Assembly: GCF_034702125.1 (NCBI RefSeq)
Contig: NC_085872.1
Coordinates: 27,526,634-27,590,633, forward strand
Reading direction: 5' to 3'
DNA length: 64,000 bases
Origin: Engraulis encrasicolus
Taxonomy: Eukaryota > Chordata > Actinopteri > Clupeiformes > Engraulidae
A program made the position numbers and the translations under genes. How positions within the stretch are numbered: position 1 is the first letter of the stretch; every line of letters begins with the position of its first letter. This document shows, one piece after another, positions 13,257 through 23,794 of this stretch. Under the pieces are notes generated by a model that saw nothing but the letters and a program-made list of their open reading frames with translations, had not been told where the DNA came from and did not search any database.

Positions 13257-14687
13257 CCCAGGTGAAAAACCCATATACTTAAAGTGTACTTTTTTTGACC
13301 GTACTTAGTACAAAGTGTACTATTTTCGGCGATTTAAAGTGCGCTTCATTGCACTATTAGTGCGCTGAAGCACTACTAAAGCAGTACTTCAACACACTTG
13401 CAGCACACTGAGGATGCTAAATTGGCACCGCTTTTGGACAACTTTAAGTGCACTACAAGCATACTTTTGAAAGTATGCTCCAAACACGCTTTTCATGCAT
13501 TCGTATGGCATTAATAGTGTGCTTGAGTACACTTCTATAACATTTTATTGTTACTAGAAGAACAATAAAAGTAGGCTATATTAACTTCATGCTTCTTTGG
13601 ACTACATTGGAACATTTTAAGTCTGTAAAAAGTATATCATATTAAGTATTGTAAATATATAACAGGTATGCTTGAAGTATATTTACAGTACACTCCCAAG
13701 TACAACGAATAATATAAATGTAATACTACAATCCATGCTGGTTCTCAGAGCTTGTACATTATACACAGCCACATGTCACTGTAGTGATACAGTATACATG
13801 CCTGGCACGACTGACATTTACAATCATTGCATTATCACAGAGATTTCAGATACACATTTCACTTTATTTCACTCTTGTTCCACCTTCCTGTAGTTGATCA
13901 TTTGAATTGATCATTAATGGTGACCCTTGATTCTTTGTTTGAACAACTAGTTCCAACTTACCTCTCACCATGATTTTATGGGAAGTGTGAGCCTATATAT
14001 ACCAGAACATATACGTGACCATCATAATGACGGTGGGAACATGGCCATTTTTTGTGTACCACTTTAAAATTTTAAAACTCCTACAATAAATGCAGAGTAT
14101 AACAATGAGTAATATTTTCATGCAAACCAAAGATATTCCTTAGAGGTAAATGGATTTCTGTTTGAGAAATTTAGCTCCAAGAAGTGCATTGCATGATGGT
14201 ACATGCATGATGGGTAAATGAACTTTGTGTAAGCACACTTTGAATATATTTGGGTGAAGTACAATCATGGTGCACTTAGAAAAAGTGTACTTGCAATATG
14301 TTAAAGCGATTTACTTTAAAGCGCACTATAGAAAATCACACTTCGAAGACATTTGGGTGAAGTGTAATCATATTGCACTTTAAAAAAGTACAATTGCAAT
14401 ATGTTATTAAAAAATACACTTTTAGTAAGTTCACTATTAGAACACTATTAGTATATTCCTCTAAATACACTTTAGCCAAACATCTTCGAAGTACACTTGA
14501 AGTATGGTTCGCTAAGTGTACTTTCTTTGAGAGCAACTTAATTACATCTAATTTTAAGTACACTTTAAATAAGCATATTGTAAACATGCTTTTTCTTAGC
14601 ACAAAAAGCACGAGTGCACTTTTAACATGCTAAGTACACTTCAGTCATGCTTTTATTGTACTAAATTGAACCACTTTTTCACCTGGG
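13257..14687. mobile_element. TIR DNA transposon, CCCAG...CTGGG ends, GA flank
   Basis: A perfect 13-bp terminal inverted repeat, CCCAGGTGAAAAA at 13257-13269 and TTTTTCACCTGGG at 14675-14687, delimits 1431 bp. The dinucleotide GA flanks both sides (13255-13256, 14688-14689). The interior is built from many scattered copies of AAGTGTACTT / AAGTACACTT-like motifs in both orientations. No transposase frame is present, so it is non-autonomous. Its superfamily is not recognised. Confidence 0.75.
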
Positions 14688-15075
14688 GAGCTACGACCAG
14701 GACTAGCCAAAACAGCAACTATCATTCTGAGACTCAGATGCCCTGCACATGAATCTATACATCAAATTACGTAGCTGCGCAAGTAGGTACCCCAGCATTG
14801 ACAAACATTTGACTTGCACTAGACCTTCTTGGGATTCTCAGCAGCAGTCTCATGCTGTCATTGTAGGCCACTATAATGCTGCCTTGCTTGTAGTGGCACA
14901 ACAGGTCAAACAAATGCTCTTATGCAAAGTGTCCACCCACTATGCCGCAATTTTATGAATGAACTATATGGTGCTGATGATCAGGACTGTAACAACCTGT
15001 CACAGCCCTGTTGTCACTGGCATGGTTAGGGTGTTTTTGCACACCTCCATTTTAACGGGAGTGTTGGATGTAATC

Positions 15076-15385
15076 CAGGGGTGGGGAACCTTTTTTATTT
15101 TATTACTTCAAATTCCTCCAAGGGTCGTACTATGAACACAAACCAGGTTTTCCCCCTGCACTTTAGGCCTATATTGAAGGTGGCCACCTTTACAACAGAC
15201 CCCACCCTCTCAAGGTCCCCTGAAATATAACCTCATTGTGTTGCAAATGCAATTTAATCTAAGTTTCCTTTACAAAACATGTCACATTTCATGTGAAGCT
15301 GCATAACATTCAAATTATATCAGGGCCAGATAAGACGGCCTCAAGGGCTGTGAACAGCTCTCGATACATAGGTTCCCCACCCCTG
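15076..15385. mobile_element. hAT-type MITE with 8-bp TSD
   Basis: The element starts CAGGGGTGGGGAACC and ends GGTTCCCCACCCCTG. The 8-bp target duplication ATGTAATC sits at 15068-15075 and 15386-15393. These features are diagnostic of hAT elements. It is 310 bp with no coding capacity. A related copy is at 19705-20042. Confidence 0.92.
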
Positions 15386-15599
15386 ATGTAATCAATCAAA
15401 GTAGTAAATAGTAATTAAAAAACACCCATTACACTGGCAGTTTTATTGCACACAACGTTTGTCATTCCTGAAGAAAGTATGAATGACCAAAATGCTGTGA
15501 GCAATAAACTGCAAGTATCGGACAGTGTGTGGGGGTCCATCACTGTCACTGACTCATTCCACTTGGTGACTGTCTCCATCTCCAACACTCACATAATAC

Positions 15600-15832
15600 T
15601 GAAAGCCCATTTGGGAAACTCCAACTCCCATTGTCACAGCACACAGCACTCCACAGCACACAAGTGAACACTGCACACAACGAAATTGCATTCATGCCTC
15701 ACCTGTACAAAGGGGCAGACCTCAGTGGCGCCCCACGGGAGCAGTGCGGCGGAACCATACCATGCTCAGGGTACCTCAGTCGTGGAGGAGGATGGGGGAG
15801 AGCACTGGTTAATTACTCCCCCCACCAACCTG
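15600..15832 (-). mobile_element. SINE family A, 5'-truncated copy
   Basis: It matches the family A body and tail on the minus strand, from CTCCAACTCCCATTGTCACA to CTCCCCCCACCAACC as read on the plus strand. It stops before the tRNA-like box B region. Confidence 0.85.
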
Positions 15833-15951
15833 CATAAACTATGGTGGTACTGATGATCAGGACAGTAACAATGTGTCACAACCCTGTTGTCACTGGCATG
15901 GTTAGAGTGTTTTTGCACACCTTAATTTTAATGGGAGTGTTGGATGTAATC

Positions 15952-16651
15952 CAGGGGTGGGGAACCTTTTTTTATTCGAAGGGCTACTTCAAATTCCTCC
16001 AAGGGCCATAAAAGTCTACCCAGGCTCCGCCTTAGTGGTGACGCAACGCCTTCGGCTCCGCTACACTCACTAAGGCCAGAAGCTCGTTCAATCTGGATCC
16101 CGCTACAGCGGGAACTCCACCCACTTTCTCGGGAACTAATCAACTTTGAGCATTTCCAACCGTTCTGGGTAGAGGCGTGTTCAAAGCAGTGACGTTGTTT
16201 AAGCAGAGATGTTCTATTGGGGACTAAGAAATGTTTGGTTTAAACTTTGGCTCAGCCTGTTCTACCCTCGACCAGTAGCAAACCAAGGTAGGTGGGTCAA
16301 CCATGCCGTTTAAGAATGTTAGTTGTTAGGATCTTGGTCAGACCAAGTCTCGAAGAGATTTGAAAGTCATGATGATAATCAGGCAAGTAAAAGTCATTCA
16401 AGGGCCGTAGGCCTACTATGAACACAAACCAGGATTTCCCCTGGCACTTTTATTGAAGGTGGCCACCTTTACAACAGACCCCACCCTCTCACCCTCTCAA
16501 GGTCCCCTGAAATATAACTTACTGTAATTGTGTTGCAAATGCAATTTCTAAAATTTCTTCACAAAACATGTCATATTTCATCATAACATAAAAATTATAT
16601 CGGGGGCCAGATAAGATGGCCTCTAGGGCCGTAAACGGCTTTCGAGACATA
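15952..16651. mobile_element. hAT-type MITE, duplicated copy with nested insertion and lost 3' end
   Basis: It begins CAGGGGTGGGGAACC after the same ATGTAATC flank as the 15076 copy and runs to CTTTCGAGACATA, where the terminal GGTTCCCCACCCCTG is missing. A 371-bp unit at 16017-16387 interrupts it. Confidence 0.8.
16017..16387. mobile_element. Nested unclassified insertion with 8-bp TSD
   Basis: The direct repeat TAAAAGTC flanks it at 16009-16016 and 16388-16395. The uninterrupted hAT relative at 19705 has only one such site (ATAAAAGTCCTC). The ends, TACCCAGGCTCC and GATAATCAGGCAAG, show no obvious inverted repeat. The interior has a CG-rich part (GCTCCGCCTTAGTGGTGACG). Confidence 0.6.
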
Positions 16652-17807
16652 TCTCCAACACTCACATTATATACTGTAGCTATTATTATTATTGGTAGGC
16701 CTTATTCTACGCTTCATGCTTGTCTGTACCATTTTCTCACACTGTCCCATACCAGTTGCTGACTGCCATCAGTGGGGTTAGTGTTTGCTTTCTGAAGCGA
16801 TGATTAACAAACCAAATAGAGAATCATACGCTAGTAACACATAAATGCCACAGAGCGCAGAATAGGGCAGTGATACGGGAAACAAGCATGTGCAACTAAA
16901 AGTAAAGTGGCTTGCAAGTCCAAGTCAGTTTCAGAAATTAGTTAAGTTAACTACTGCATTACTGTCTCTGCATTAATGTTGTATATTATTTAACATTTCT
17001 GATTGTTGTTCTAAATGAAATGCTCTTCAAAATAATACAACTCAACACATTTCAGGTGTGTGCAAAACAGGAATTTATTTGAAAATATACATTACAATCA
17101 CAAAAAGCAATTCACTTGGCGAGTGCATATCCCTTTGTCACAGAGTCCAAATAAAACCAACCTCCTCTGCCATATTGTGTGATTCACTTTGTTCAGTGCA
17201 AGGTTATCAAAACTGTAAACAGGATAAACAAGCTTAAAGTGACATGTCAATGTCAGGCGTAACACACACCAAAACATGTAGGCCTATTAATCCAAATACA
17301 CATTCACTTTTGAAAAGAATTCACAGTCAAAGTGTAATTGCAGCCATGCTGTCTATTAAATTCAAATACCCCAAGGGTAAATAACTGTGCTCTGACACAG
17401 TGAATGTGTTAGTTGTGTGTGTTCAGTGACACAGAATCAGTGACCCTTCCGTAAAAGTGAAATTGGCAATTATTTATGAAGGTGGTCCCACACAACAGTG
17501 TGTATATGCTCAGTGGAAAAGATAATGGAACTAATTAACCAAAAGGTGATGCCGTGCGTCACATCATAGACCTACTACACACATCCATTCAGTAAAAAAA
17601 AATGTTTGGCTATAAGTTAGACTGCAAGAAGGTCGCTTTGCATTTCATGTTTTGTGTTTGACAGAGGAAACACTTCAAGTTCATCCAGGTGATCAAAGTG
17701 GCTCTCCAGTCCAATTATTATACACAGATAGTGCCGAATATAGTCTGGAATCAAAACCTTGAGTAGCAATGACTGGTGAGAAAGTTTATCATATAAATAT
17801 TACATGT
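16652..17807 (-). other. Probable 3' UTR and downstream region of the dopamine receptor gene
   Basis: There is no coding frame of note here. On the minus strand an AATAAA (complement of TTTATT at 17074-17079) lies about 730 nt after the receptor stop codon and could be its polyadenylation signal. The left part (16660-17040) is AT-rich with a short ATT run near 16681. Confidence 0.4.
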
Positions 17808-18962
17808 TTATATTGTGTTGGCCATGTTCATCATAGTTATATTGCCTTTAACGGGTGTAATATCTAGACTTACATTGACATAAGAAACACCCAGCAAGCT
17901 GCTCTGATTATTGGATCCAGTGTGGCTCATTATTCTACATGGGCTACCACTGAGCTCGCAGCAGTCCAATAGCCGCACGAATGCCTCCCTGAAATCTGCG
18001 TTAAACGCATAAATGATGGGATTCAACGACGAATTACACCATCCAAGCCACATGAAAATGGCAAACGTCGTTTCGCTTACACACTTTGGTCTGTCGTTCT
18101 GTGTTCCCTGACAGAACGGTATAATACAGTTCATCACAAAGAAAGGAAACCAGCAGCAAACGAAAACACCCATTATTATTGACAAAGTTTTGAGGAGTTT
18201 TGTCTCTTTGGAAAGCTTCATTTTCTGCCTGGGATAAGGAGACACATTTGATCTACAGGCAGCGGCATCAGCTGCGCGCTCCAGAGACGTGATCTTCTTT
18301 ATTTGGATATGAGCAATCTGATATATCTTTGTGTATGTAACAATCATTATTGCCACTGGTATATAGAAACTAACCAACGAGGACCATATAGCATAGGCCC
18401 TGCTAAGACTTGAGTCGCAGTTTTCAGCAGTTTGATTTGAGAGTTTTGCTTCAGTTACCTGTTCCGCCTTGTGCCACTGAAGTTGAACAGGGACCAGCGA
18501 GATAACTCCAGATAGGATCCATGTGAGGCTAACCACGAGAAGGGCCAACCTTTTGTTCATTTTCCTTTCATATCTGAACGGGCTGGAGATTGCCCAGTAA
18601 CGGTCCAGACTTATGACGCAGAGATTTAGGATGGAGGCAGTAGAACACATAATGTCAAAAGCCACCCATGTGTTGCAGAATGTCCCGAACGGCCAGTGAC
18701 CCAAGACCTCAGCAGCAGCCTTCCAAGGCATCACCAACACAGCCACCAACAAGTCTGACAGAGCCAAAGAAACGATAAAGATATTCGTGACTTTGGCCCT
18801 TAGATGGCGAAAGCGCAACACCGCTGCGCAAACGGCGAAGTTTCCAAATAATGTCCATAAAATCAACAGCAAAAAGACACAAGTCATTAATATCCGATTT
18901 GGAAACTCATCCATGCCAGAGACTCTTCCGGTGCTGTTTGATGGGTAATACATGATGCTCAA
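17808..18962 (-). CDS. D1-class dopamine receptor (GPCR), intronless
   Basis: This is a single 384-residue exon, as expected for D1-class receptors. Seven hydrophobic segments are visible. The amine-binding Asp is D103 in TM3 ([10 protein letters not shown]), the G-protein switch is DRY at 120-122 followed by [13 protein letters not shown], and the TM5 catechol serines are S194, S195 and S198 (SSLVSFYIP). TM6 has CCWFPFF and TM7 has [12 protein letters not shown]93-type and loop-2 cysteines (TFCNTW; ENCDSS) can form the extracellular disulphide, and C334/C335 after TM7 are likely palmitoylated. NST at 9-11 and NQT at 176-178 are glycosylation sites. D1-class receptors couple to Gs and raise cAMP. 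The C-tail is only about 60 residues, much shorter than in D1 or D5. The features fit a teleost D1C (drd6) or D1E (drd7) subtype better than D5, but the subtype is unresolved. Confidence 0.9.
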   Translation of the reverse strand: MSIMYYPSNSTGRVSGMDEFPNRILMTCVFLLLILWTLFGNFAVCAAVLRFRHLRAKVTNIFIVSLALSDLLVAVLVMPWKAAAEVLGHWPFGTFCNTWVAFDIMCSTASILNLCVISLDRYWAISSPFRYERKMNKRLALLVVSLTWILSGVISLVPVQLQWHKAEQVTEAKLSNQTAENCDSSLSRAYAIWSSLVSFYIPVAIMIVTYTKIYQIAHIQIKKITSLERAADAAACRSNVSPYPRQKMKLSKETKLLKTLSIIMGVFVCCWFPFFVMNCIIPFCQGTQNDRPKCVSETTFAIFMWLGWCNSSLNPIIYAFNADFREAFVRLLDCCELSGSPCRIMSHTGSNNQSSLLGVSYVNVSLDITPVKGNITMMNMANTI

Positions 18963-19345
18963 TCATGCGTGAGTTCTCTGTCTTTGGATACAGAACCTGT
19001 CTGTCCCCCAAACTTGTGTCTTCTTCGTCACTGAGTGTTGTGAGCAGAAAAGTGTGGAAACACAAAGGAAGCAGAATGCGACTGCTGCTGATGTACGGAA
19101 AGAAAGTGGGTCAAGAAATCGCATGCTATTGCCCACTCCATGGGAGAAAAATGTCAGTGCGCCTCGCCCCAGGATAGCGCGCTCAGAATCAAATGTTAAT
19201 GAGACTCACGTGGTCAGATTTTTCAAAAGAGTGAAATGTGATAGAGGTAAAAGTGTGTCAGCAGCACACAGTACTAAGCTCTTTTTTATGACGTGATATA
19301 TAGGTTATTTTTGTTTAAAGAAAAAAATCCCCCAAACCCGTTTAT
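18963..19345. other. Region 5' of the dopamine receptor gene
   Basis: This is the upstream sequence of the receptor on the minus strand, moderately CG-containing around 19140-19190. No exon or clear core promoter element was identified. Confidence 0.3.
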
Positions 19346-19420
19346 TCAAGTTTCAATTTTATTGTCCCCAAAGGCAATAAAATTGAAACTTGAAACTTGA
19401 ACTTGAACTTGAAATGTTAT
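19345..19420. repeat. Short inverted repeat with GAACTT tandem tail
   Basis: TTTCAATTTTATTG is followed, after CCCCAAAGG, by its complement CAATAAAATTGAAACTTG, and then by tandem AACTTGAACTTGAACTTG. It resembles the terminal hairpin and tandem tail of a SINE or MITE. Confidence 0.5.
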
Positions 19421-19454
19421 TGTACGTATTAGGCGAGGCCTATACTGCATATTT

Positions 19455-20085
19455 ATATGAACAAGGCCGCTGCTAAGATTTTGGAGGCATACAGTAAGGG
19501 GCCCGCTGCCCTCTTCATAATGAAATACTATAATAATAGGAATAGGCTACACATTTTTAAAGAAAAAAATGTCCACTTTTTGATAACTAATAAATATATG
19601 TTTTGTAATATAATGCAATTTTTCATGACCTTTGGCATGATTTTTCAGTCAATGTCATTTCAGGAGGCCCCAATTTTGGGGGCAAAGTGGTTGAGGCCCT
19701 AAGCTAGGGTGGGGAAGCTTTTTCATTCGAAGGGCCACTTCAAATTCATCCGAGGGCCATAAAAGTCCTCTGAGGGCCGCATTATGAACCAAAACAAGGA
19801 TTTCCCCCTGCCCTTTAGGCCTATTGAAGGCAGCCAGCTTTAAAACAGGCCCCACCTTCTCTAGCCCCCCTGAATATAACTTAATTGTATAGCAAATGTA
19901 TTGTCCTTTCCTGTATTGTTTCCTTTACAAAATATGTCATATTTCATGTGAAGCTGCATAACATTAAAACTACATCAGGGGGCCGGATGAAACAGCCTCA
20001 AGGGCCGCAAACGGCCCTCGAGACATAGGTTCCCCACCCCTGCCCTAAGCGCTCTGCATACTCTGCTTGCTTATGCCTCTCGGCG
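19455..20085. repeat. Degenerate interspersed repeat, copy 1 (interrupted by a hAT)
   Basis: GCCGCTGCTAAGATTTTGG, a TTTTTGATAACTAATAAATA stretch and CAGGAGGCCCCAATTTTGGG match copy 2 at 20205-20565. A hAT MITE at 19705-20042 is inserted within its right part, and GCGGCCCTG marks the end. Confidence 0.55.
19705..20042. mobile_element. hAT-type MITE with 8-bp TSD
   Basis: The direct repeat CCCTAAGC at 19697-19704 and 20043-20050 flanks it. The right end GGTTCCCCACCCCTG is intact and the left end TAGGGTGGGGAAGC is slightly diverged. It is the same family as the 15076 element, with the shared motif GAAGGGCCACTTCAAATTC. Confidence 0.88.
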
Positions 20086-20204
20086 GCCCTGTAGGCCCTA
20101 TATGAAGAAGTTTTACATGTAGCATTAGCCTATGCAGAAGCTCAAAATGACAGTACAGCAATCCTACTCACTTGAAAAGAGGCAATAGCCTCAATGTGGC
20201 TAGC

Positions 20205-20565
20205 CTAGTGCCACTGCTAAGGTTTTAGAGGCCCTAAGCATAGCCTAACTGGTCAGGAGGCCCCACTCATAACTAAATACTACTACTACTAAAACTACCA
20301 CCACTACTACTACTAATAATAATAATAATGACAATACAAATAATAGGCCAAATAATAATTCCAGAATTCACAATTCCAGCATGACCGAAAAATGATGGGC
20401 CTTTTGATAATAAATATATATACTGTAATGTAATTCACTATTTTTTTCATGACGTTTTTTAATCAATCTCAGTTAAGGAGGTTCCAATTTTGGGGGCATG
20501 TGGTTGAGGACCTAAGCCCTCTGCTTACTCTGCTTACTCTGCTTACAGTGGCCGCCCTGGTGACT
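20205..20565. repeat. Degenerate interspersed repeat, copy 2
   Basis: It matches copy 1 at 19455-20085: GCCACTGCTAAGGTTTTAGAG, TTTTGATAATAAATATATA, and GTTCCAATTTTGGGGGCA, ending at GTGGCCGCCCTGG. An ACT/AAT triplet tract lies at 20278-20330. Confidence 0.55.
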
Positions 20566-20964
20566 ACCCTAGTAAAGTAAAGGAGAGAAAAAGACAGACA
20601 AAACGGCCTTATTTATTCCACTACAGGTTTAAATGGTCCAATGCCCATGGGCTTGGTCAAGTATGCCACACACATTAAACTTAACTAACCAACTAACTAA
20701 CTAACTAACTATGGATCAATCAATCAGTTACGTAACATAATTGATAGGCCTACATGCCTCGGTTATAAGATCAGCATGGCAGCATGAGATGTGATAATTG
20801 TGTTGCACAAAAGGAACCTGCTGGAAATAGTTTTTACCCAGAGCCCCTTTTAGAACTGTTACTTTGGTAGCCATACTTTAACAACCTTCCTGTATAATAA
20901 AGATTAATGAATGAATGAAACATTTCAGTCCAGTATTTTTGTTTCTGAAGCACAAGAACATGTG

Positions 20965-20966
<2 letters not shown>
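20566..20966. other. Intergenic, nothing assignable
   Basis: AT-rich sequence with a short AACT tandem run near 20682-20710. No exon, RNA gene or repeat ends could be supported. Confidence 0.4.
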
Positions 20967-21039
<73 letters not shown>

Positions 21040-21055
21040 GTGCGTGTGCGTGTGT
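20967..21055. repeat. (TG)n microsatellite
   Basis: A TG run of about 89 bp with a few GTGC interruptions at the right end. Confidence 0.96.
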
Positions 21056-22185
21056 AACATAAATAATACAATTACAAGATTAGTTTTGTTTGTAATTTTA
21101 TTTCACAATGTTTGTTGATTCACTGATATGGTGAGTTCATATAAATACCATACAATTACAGAGAACATTCGCTTTGAACCACTAGAGATATCATGGCAAA
21201 CAAGACATCACAGTTTATCAGCGGTGAAGACAAGGGGTTTCCAGGTTCAAAACAAAGGGAAACGGAGGCCCTTCAGTGAGCAAATACCTCAACATCACAA
21301 AGCGGATGCCCTTATATGATTTCCCATGTGCAACCATGGTAATCTACTCATTGCAACCTTCATATACAGGTTGTAGAGGTGTGTTATTGTGTGCATCCTC
21401 TCATTAAGTGTACTTGCATAATGTGTCACATGTGACGTGATACTGCAAAGAATATATTCTGGATAGGAAAAGAGCATGTGCAGTTTAAATTGGTACAGCT
21501 GACAATTGCCACAGTGTGTTAAGGTATGACATTTTATGTGATAAAAGACCTACAGGGCTTTTGTGTACAATATGTGTAACTTAAACATACTGAATACTGT
21601 TAAGAGTGAACAACTAATATCAACATCCAAGCAAAATTACATCCATGCAAGAGAGCACCAACCTGTTATCCCAGAGAAAGTGCATTGTGAATTTCTCTCA
21701 GTTTAACAGGACAGGATGGAGAGACAGCACACACCTGACTATCAGGCCTGGGAAGACCCATGTGCACCCCATGGCAACTCATAACTAAACAGGCATTCAT
21801 TCACTTCCCTAGAAATCACTGCATCACAATATACGTAGTGTATCATACTGCAAGGGCTTTAGGGTCACTAGCTGGTCACAGAGGAGAGAGCACCATCATT
21901 TAAATAGCACAGATAAATATATCAACACTTGGGTACACCAGGGCATACATGTAAAATACAGGATCTGATAGGTTCTTCTTTTATTATTTTCCATATGATG
22001 CATTATTCATTACATTCCAACATTTTTTTCAATTTCAGTGTTTGTTTCCATCTTTTTTGTATTATGAAATATGGGTTCTAAGTAGTGTCGGCAGAACAAA
22101 GTCAATTCATAACAAGTCGCTAACAGTTGCTTACAGCTTACACAGAGTGAGCATATGTCCTTGCACATATGCGCAGGCGTGCACG

Positions 22186-22275
<90 letters not shown>

Positions 22276-22289
22276 GCCATGCAGGCAGC
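21056..22289 (-). other. Probable 3' UTR and flank of crmp1
   Basis: No coding frame is seen. This is the sequence downstream of the crmp1 stop on the minus strand, interrupted by the CA repeat at 22189-22273. Candidate polyadenylation signals on the minus strand (AATAAAA at about 21980) cannot be ranked. Confidence 0.4.
22189..22273. repeat. (CA)n microsatellite in crmp1 3' UTR
   Basis: A CA run of about 85 bp, starting only about 17 bases after the crmp1 stop codon, so it would be transcribed in the 3' UTR as UG repeats. Confidence 0.95.
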
Positions 22290-23736
22290 TCAGCCCAAAC
22301 TAGTGATGTTGGAGCGGCCTCCTGGAGGTGCCACAATGCGATGTCCAGAGCGCCGTGGCATATTGTCATCAATTTGTGCTCCTAGGACAAAACATGGACA
22401 AAATGCCCAACGGTTGCAATCAGAAATCTTACAGTGTACCTGAACAAAAATCACTTCCCCCAGCCCAATAAAGACAGGCAAAAACCAGAACCAACCAAAT
22501 CAACATACCAGTGGCTGATGTAAATGTATACAAAGATGATACAATAAGTCATTAAAAGCACTTAAAGGTGTACGGTGTATGGTGGCTGGAGTTGGTACTG
22601 CACCAATGCTGCTCATCGAAATTGTGCAGTCTAATGCCAAATTTGAACTTGTCATGAATATTGACTAAATAATGAGTTAATATTTTCTAATATGACCAAA
22701 GTACAATAACTTTTGCAGCTGAAAATTCAAAATGGCAGACTATGGAGGAGATCCCACTTTTCATGATATGAAAAGTGCAATTTCCCCTTGTCATAATGAA
22801 TACTTAAAATTTGAAGGTGGTGGTAAGTATTTGTGAAAACGTTAACATTTGTGAATGGGCAGCATGAATTCTGGAAAAAAAACGACTAAATATATTACAC
22901 AGTGCACCTTTAAGCGTTTTGTATAATTACAATGTGGAAATCAAATGAAGCAAGCTTACCTGATAAACTGAAGTTGGATTGGTGAAGATTTCTGATTGGT
23001 GGGGGCAGTTGGGTTGTTGGAGAGGTCTTTGCGGATGGCGCAGGGGTGATGTACTTTGGAGTGGCAGGCACATCATACACAGGGCCATCATACATACCAC
23101 GTGACACACCCTGCTGGCCCATCAACTGCAAACCACAAAACCCAGCAGTCATTCATTAATAATGAGCCTCCCACTCTCATATCCATAACTAGTTTACTGC
23201 TGTGTGAAATCGTCAAGAGACACATCTGAAAACCAAACACATTTCCTGTCTACAGAATTCTTCATTTTTTCGATTTTAAAACGGGTCTGTTGTTGAGCTG
23301 AATTACTTTTAGAAGTGCAGGAGATCAAAATATAGATCTGTACCAGTTTTCTTAGGGCTTTTATGCATTTATTATTTGATAGGGCAGTGGAGAACAGACA
23401 GGAAATGACTGGGAGAGAGAGATGGGGGAAGGATCGGAAAATGACCCGGGCCGGGAATCGAACCCGGGCCGCCCGCACAGCATTCCAGTGCCTAGCCGTT
23501 AGAGCCACAGGTGGGCCACAAAACCTATAGTTTTAACAGAAAGAAAACATCCTTACATTGTTCCTGGTTTTGACGCGCTGGTAGCTGAAATCAGGGAAGG
23601 GCTTGCGGGGAATGAAGCGCCCAGTACCCTGCTGTACGTGAAGCGTGCCCTCCTCATAGGCAATCCTGCCCTGGCTCACCACCATGGCTGGAGCACCTCG
23701 GCACTCCATCCCCTCAAAGATATTATATTCCAAAGC

Positions 23737-23794
<58 letters not shown>

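Larger units (their letters stand above)
14960..16680. repeat. Local segmental duplication carrying hAT copies
   Basis: About 110 bp of single-copy-looking sequence (TGATGATCAGGAC, CCCTGTTGTCACTGGCATGG, TTTTTGCACACC, GAGTGTTGGATGTAATCC) occurs at about 14975-15075 and again at about 15845-15951, each time directly followed by the same hAT element. In the second unit the right end of the hAT is joined directly to TCTCCAACACTCACAT, which lies at about 15577 in the first unit, so about 200 bp was lost. Confidence 0.7.

Noticed and set aside
17808..18962. Assignment of the receptor to drd5 from linkage with crmp1 and wfs1
   Set aside because: The short tail, short second extracellular loop and D1C-like core motifs do not fit D5; linkage alone is not enough to name it.
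22290..22481. A 63-residue start upstream of the last crmp1 exon
   Set aside because: The frame continues through intron sequence; the exon begins at 22381 after a TAG acceptor and matches the known CRMP1 terminus in the correct phase.
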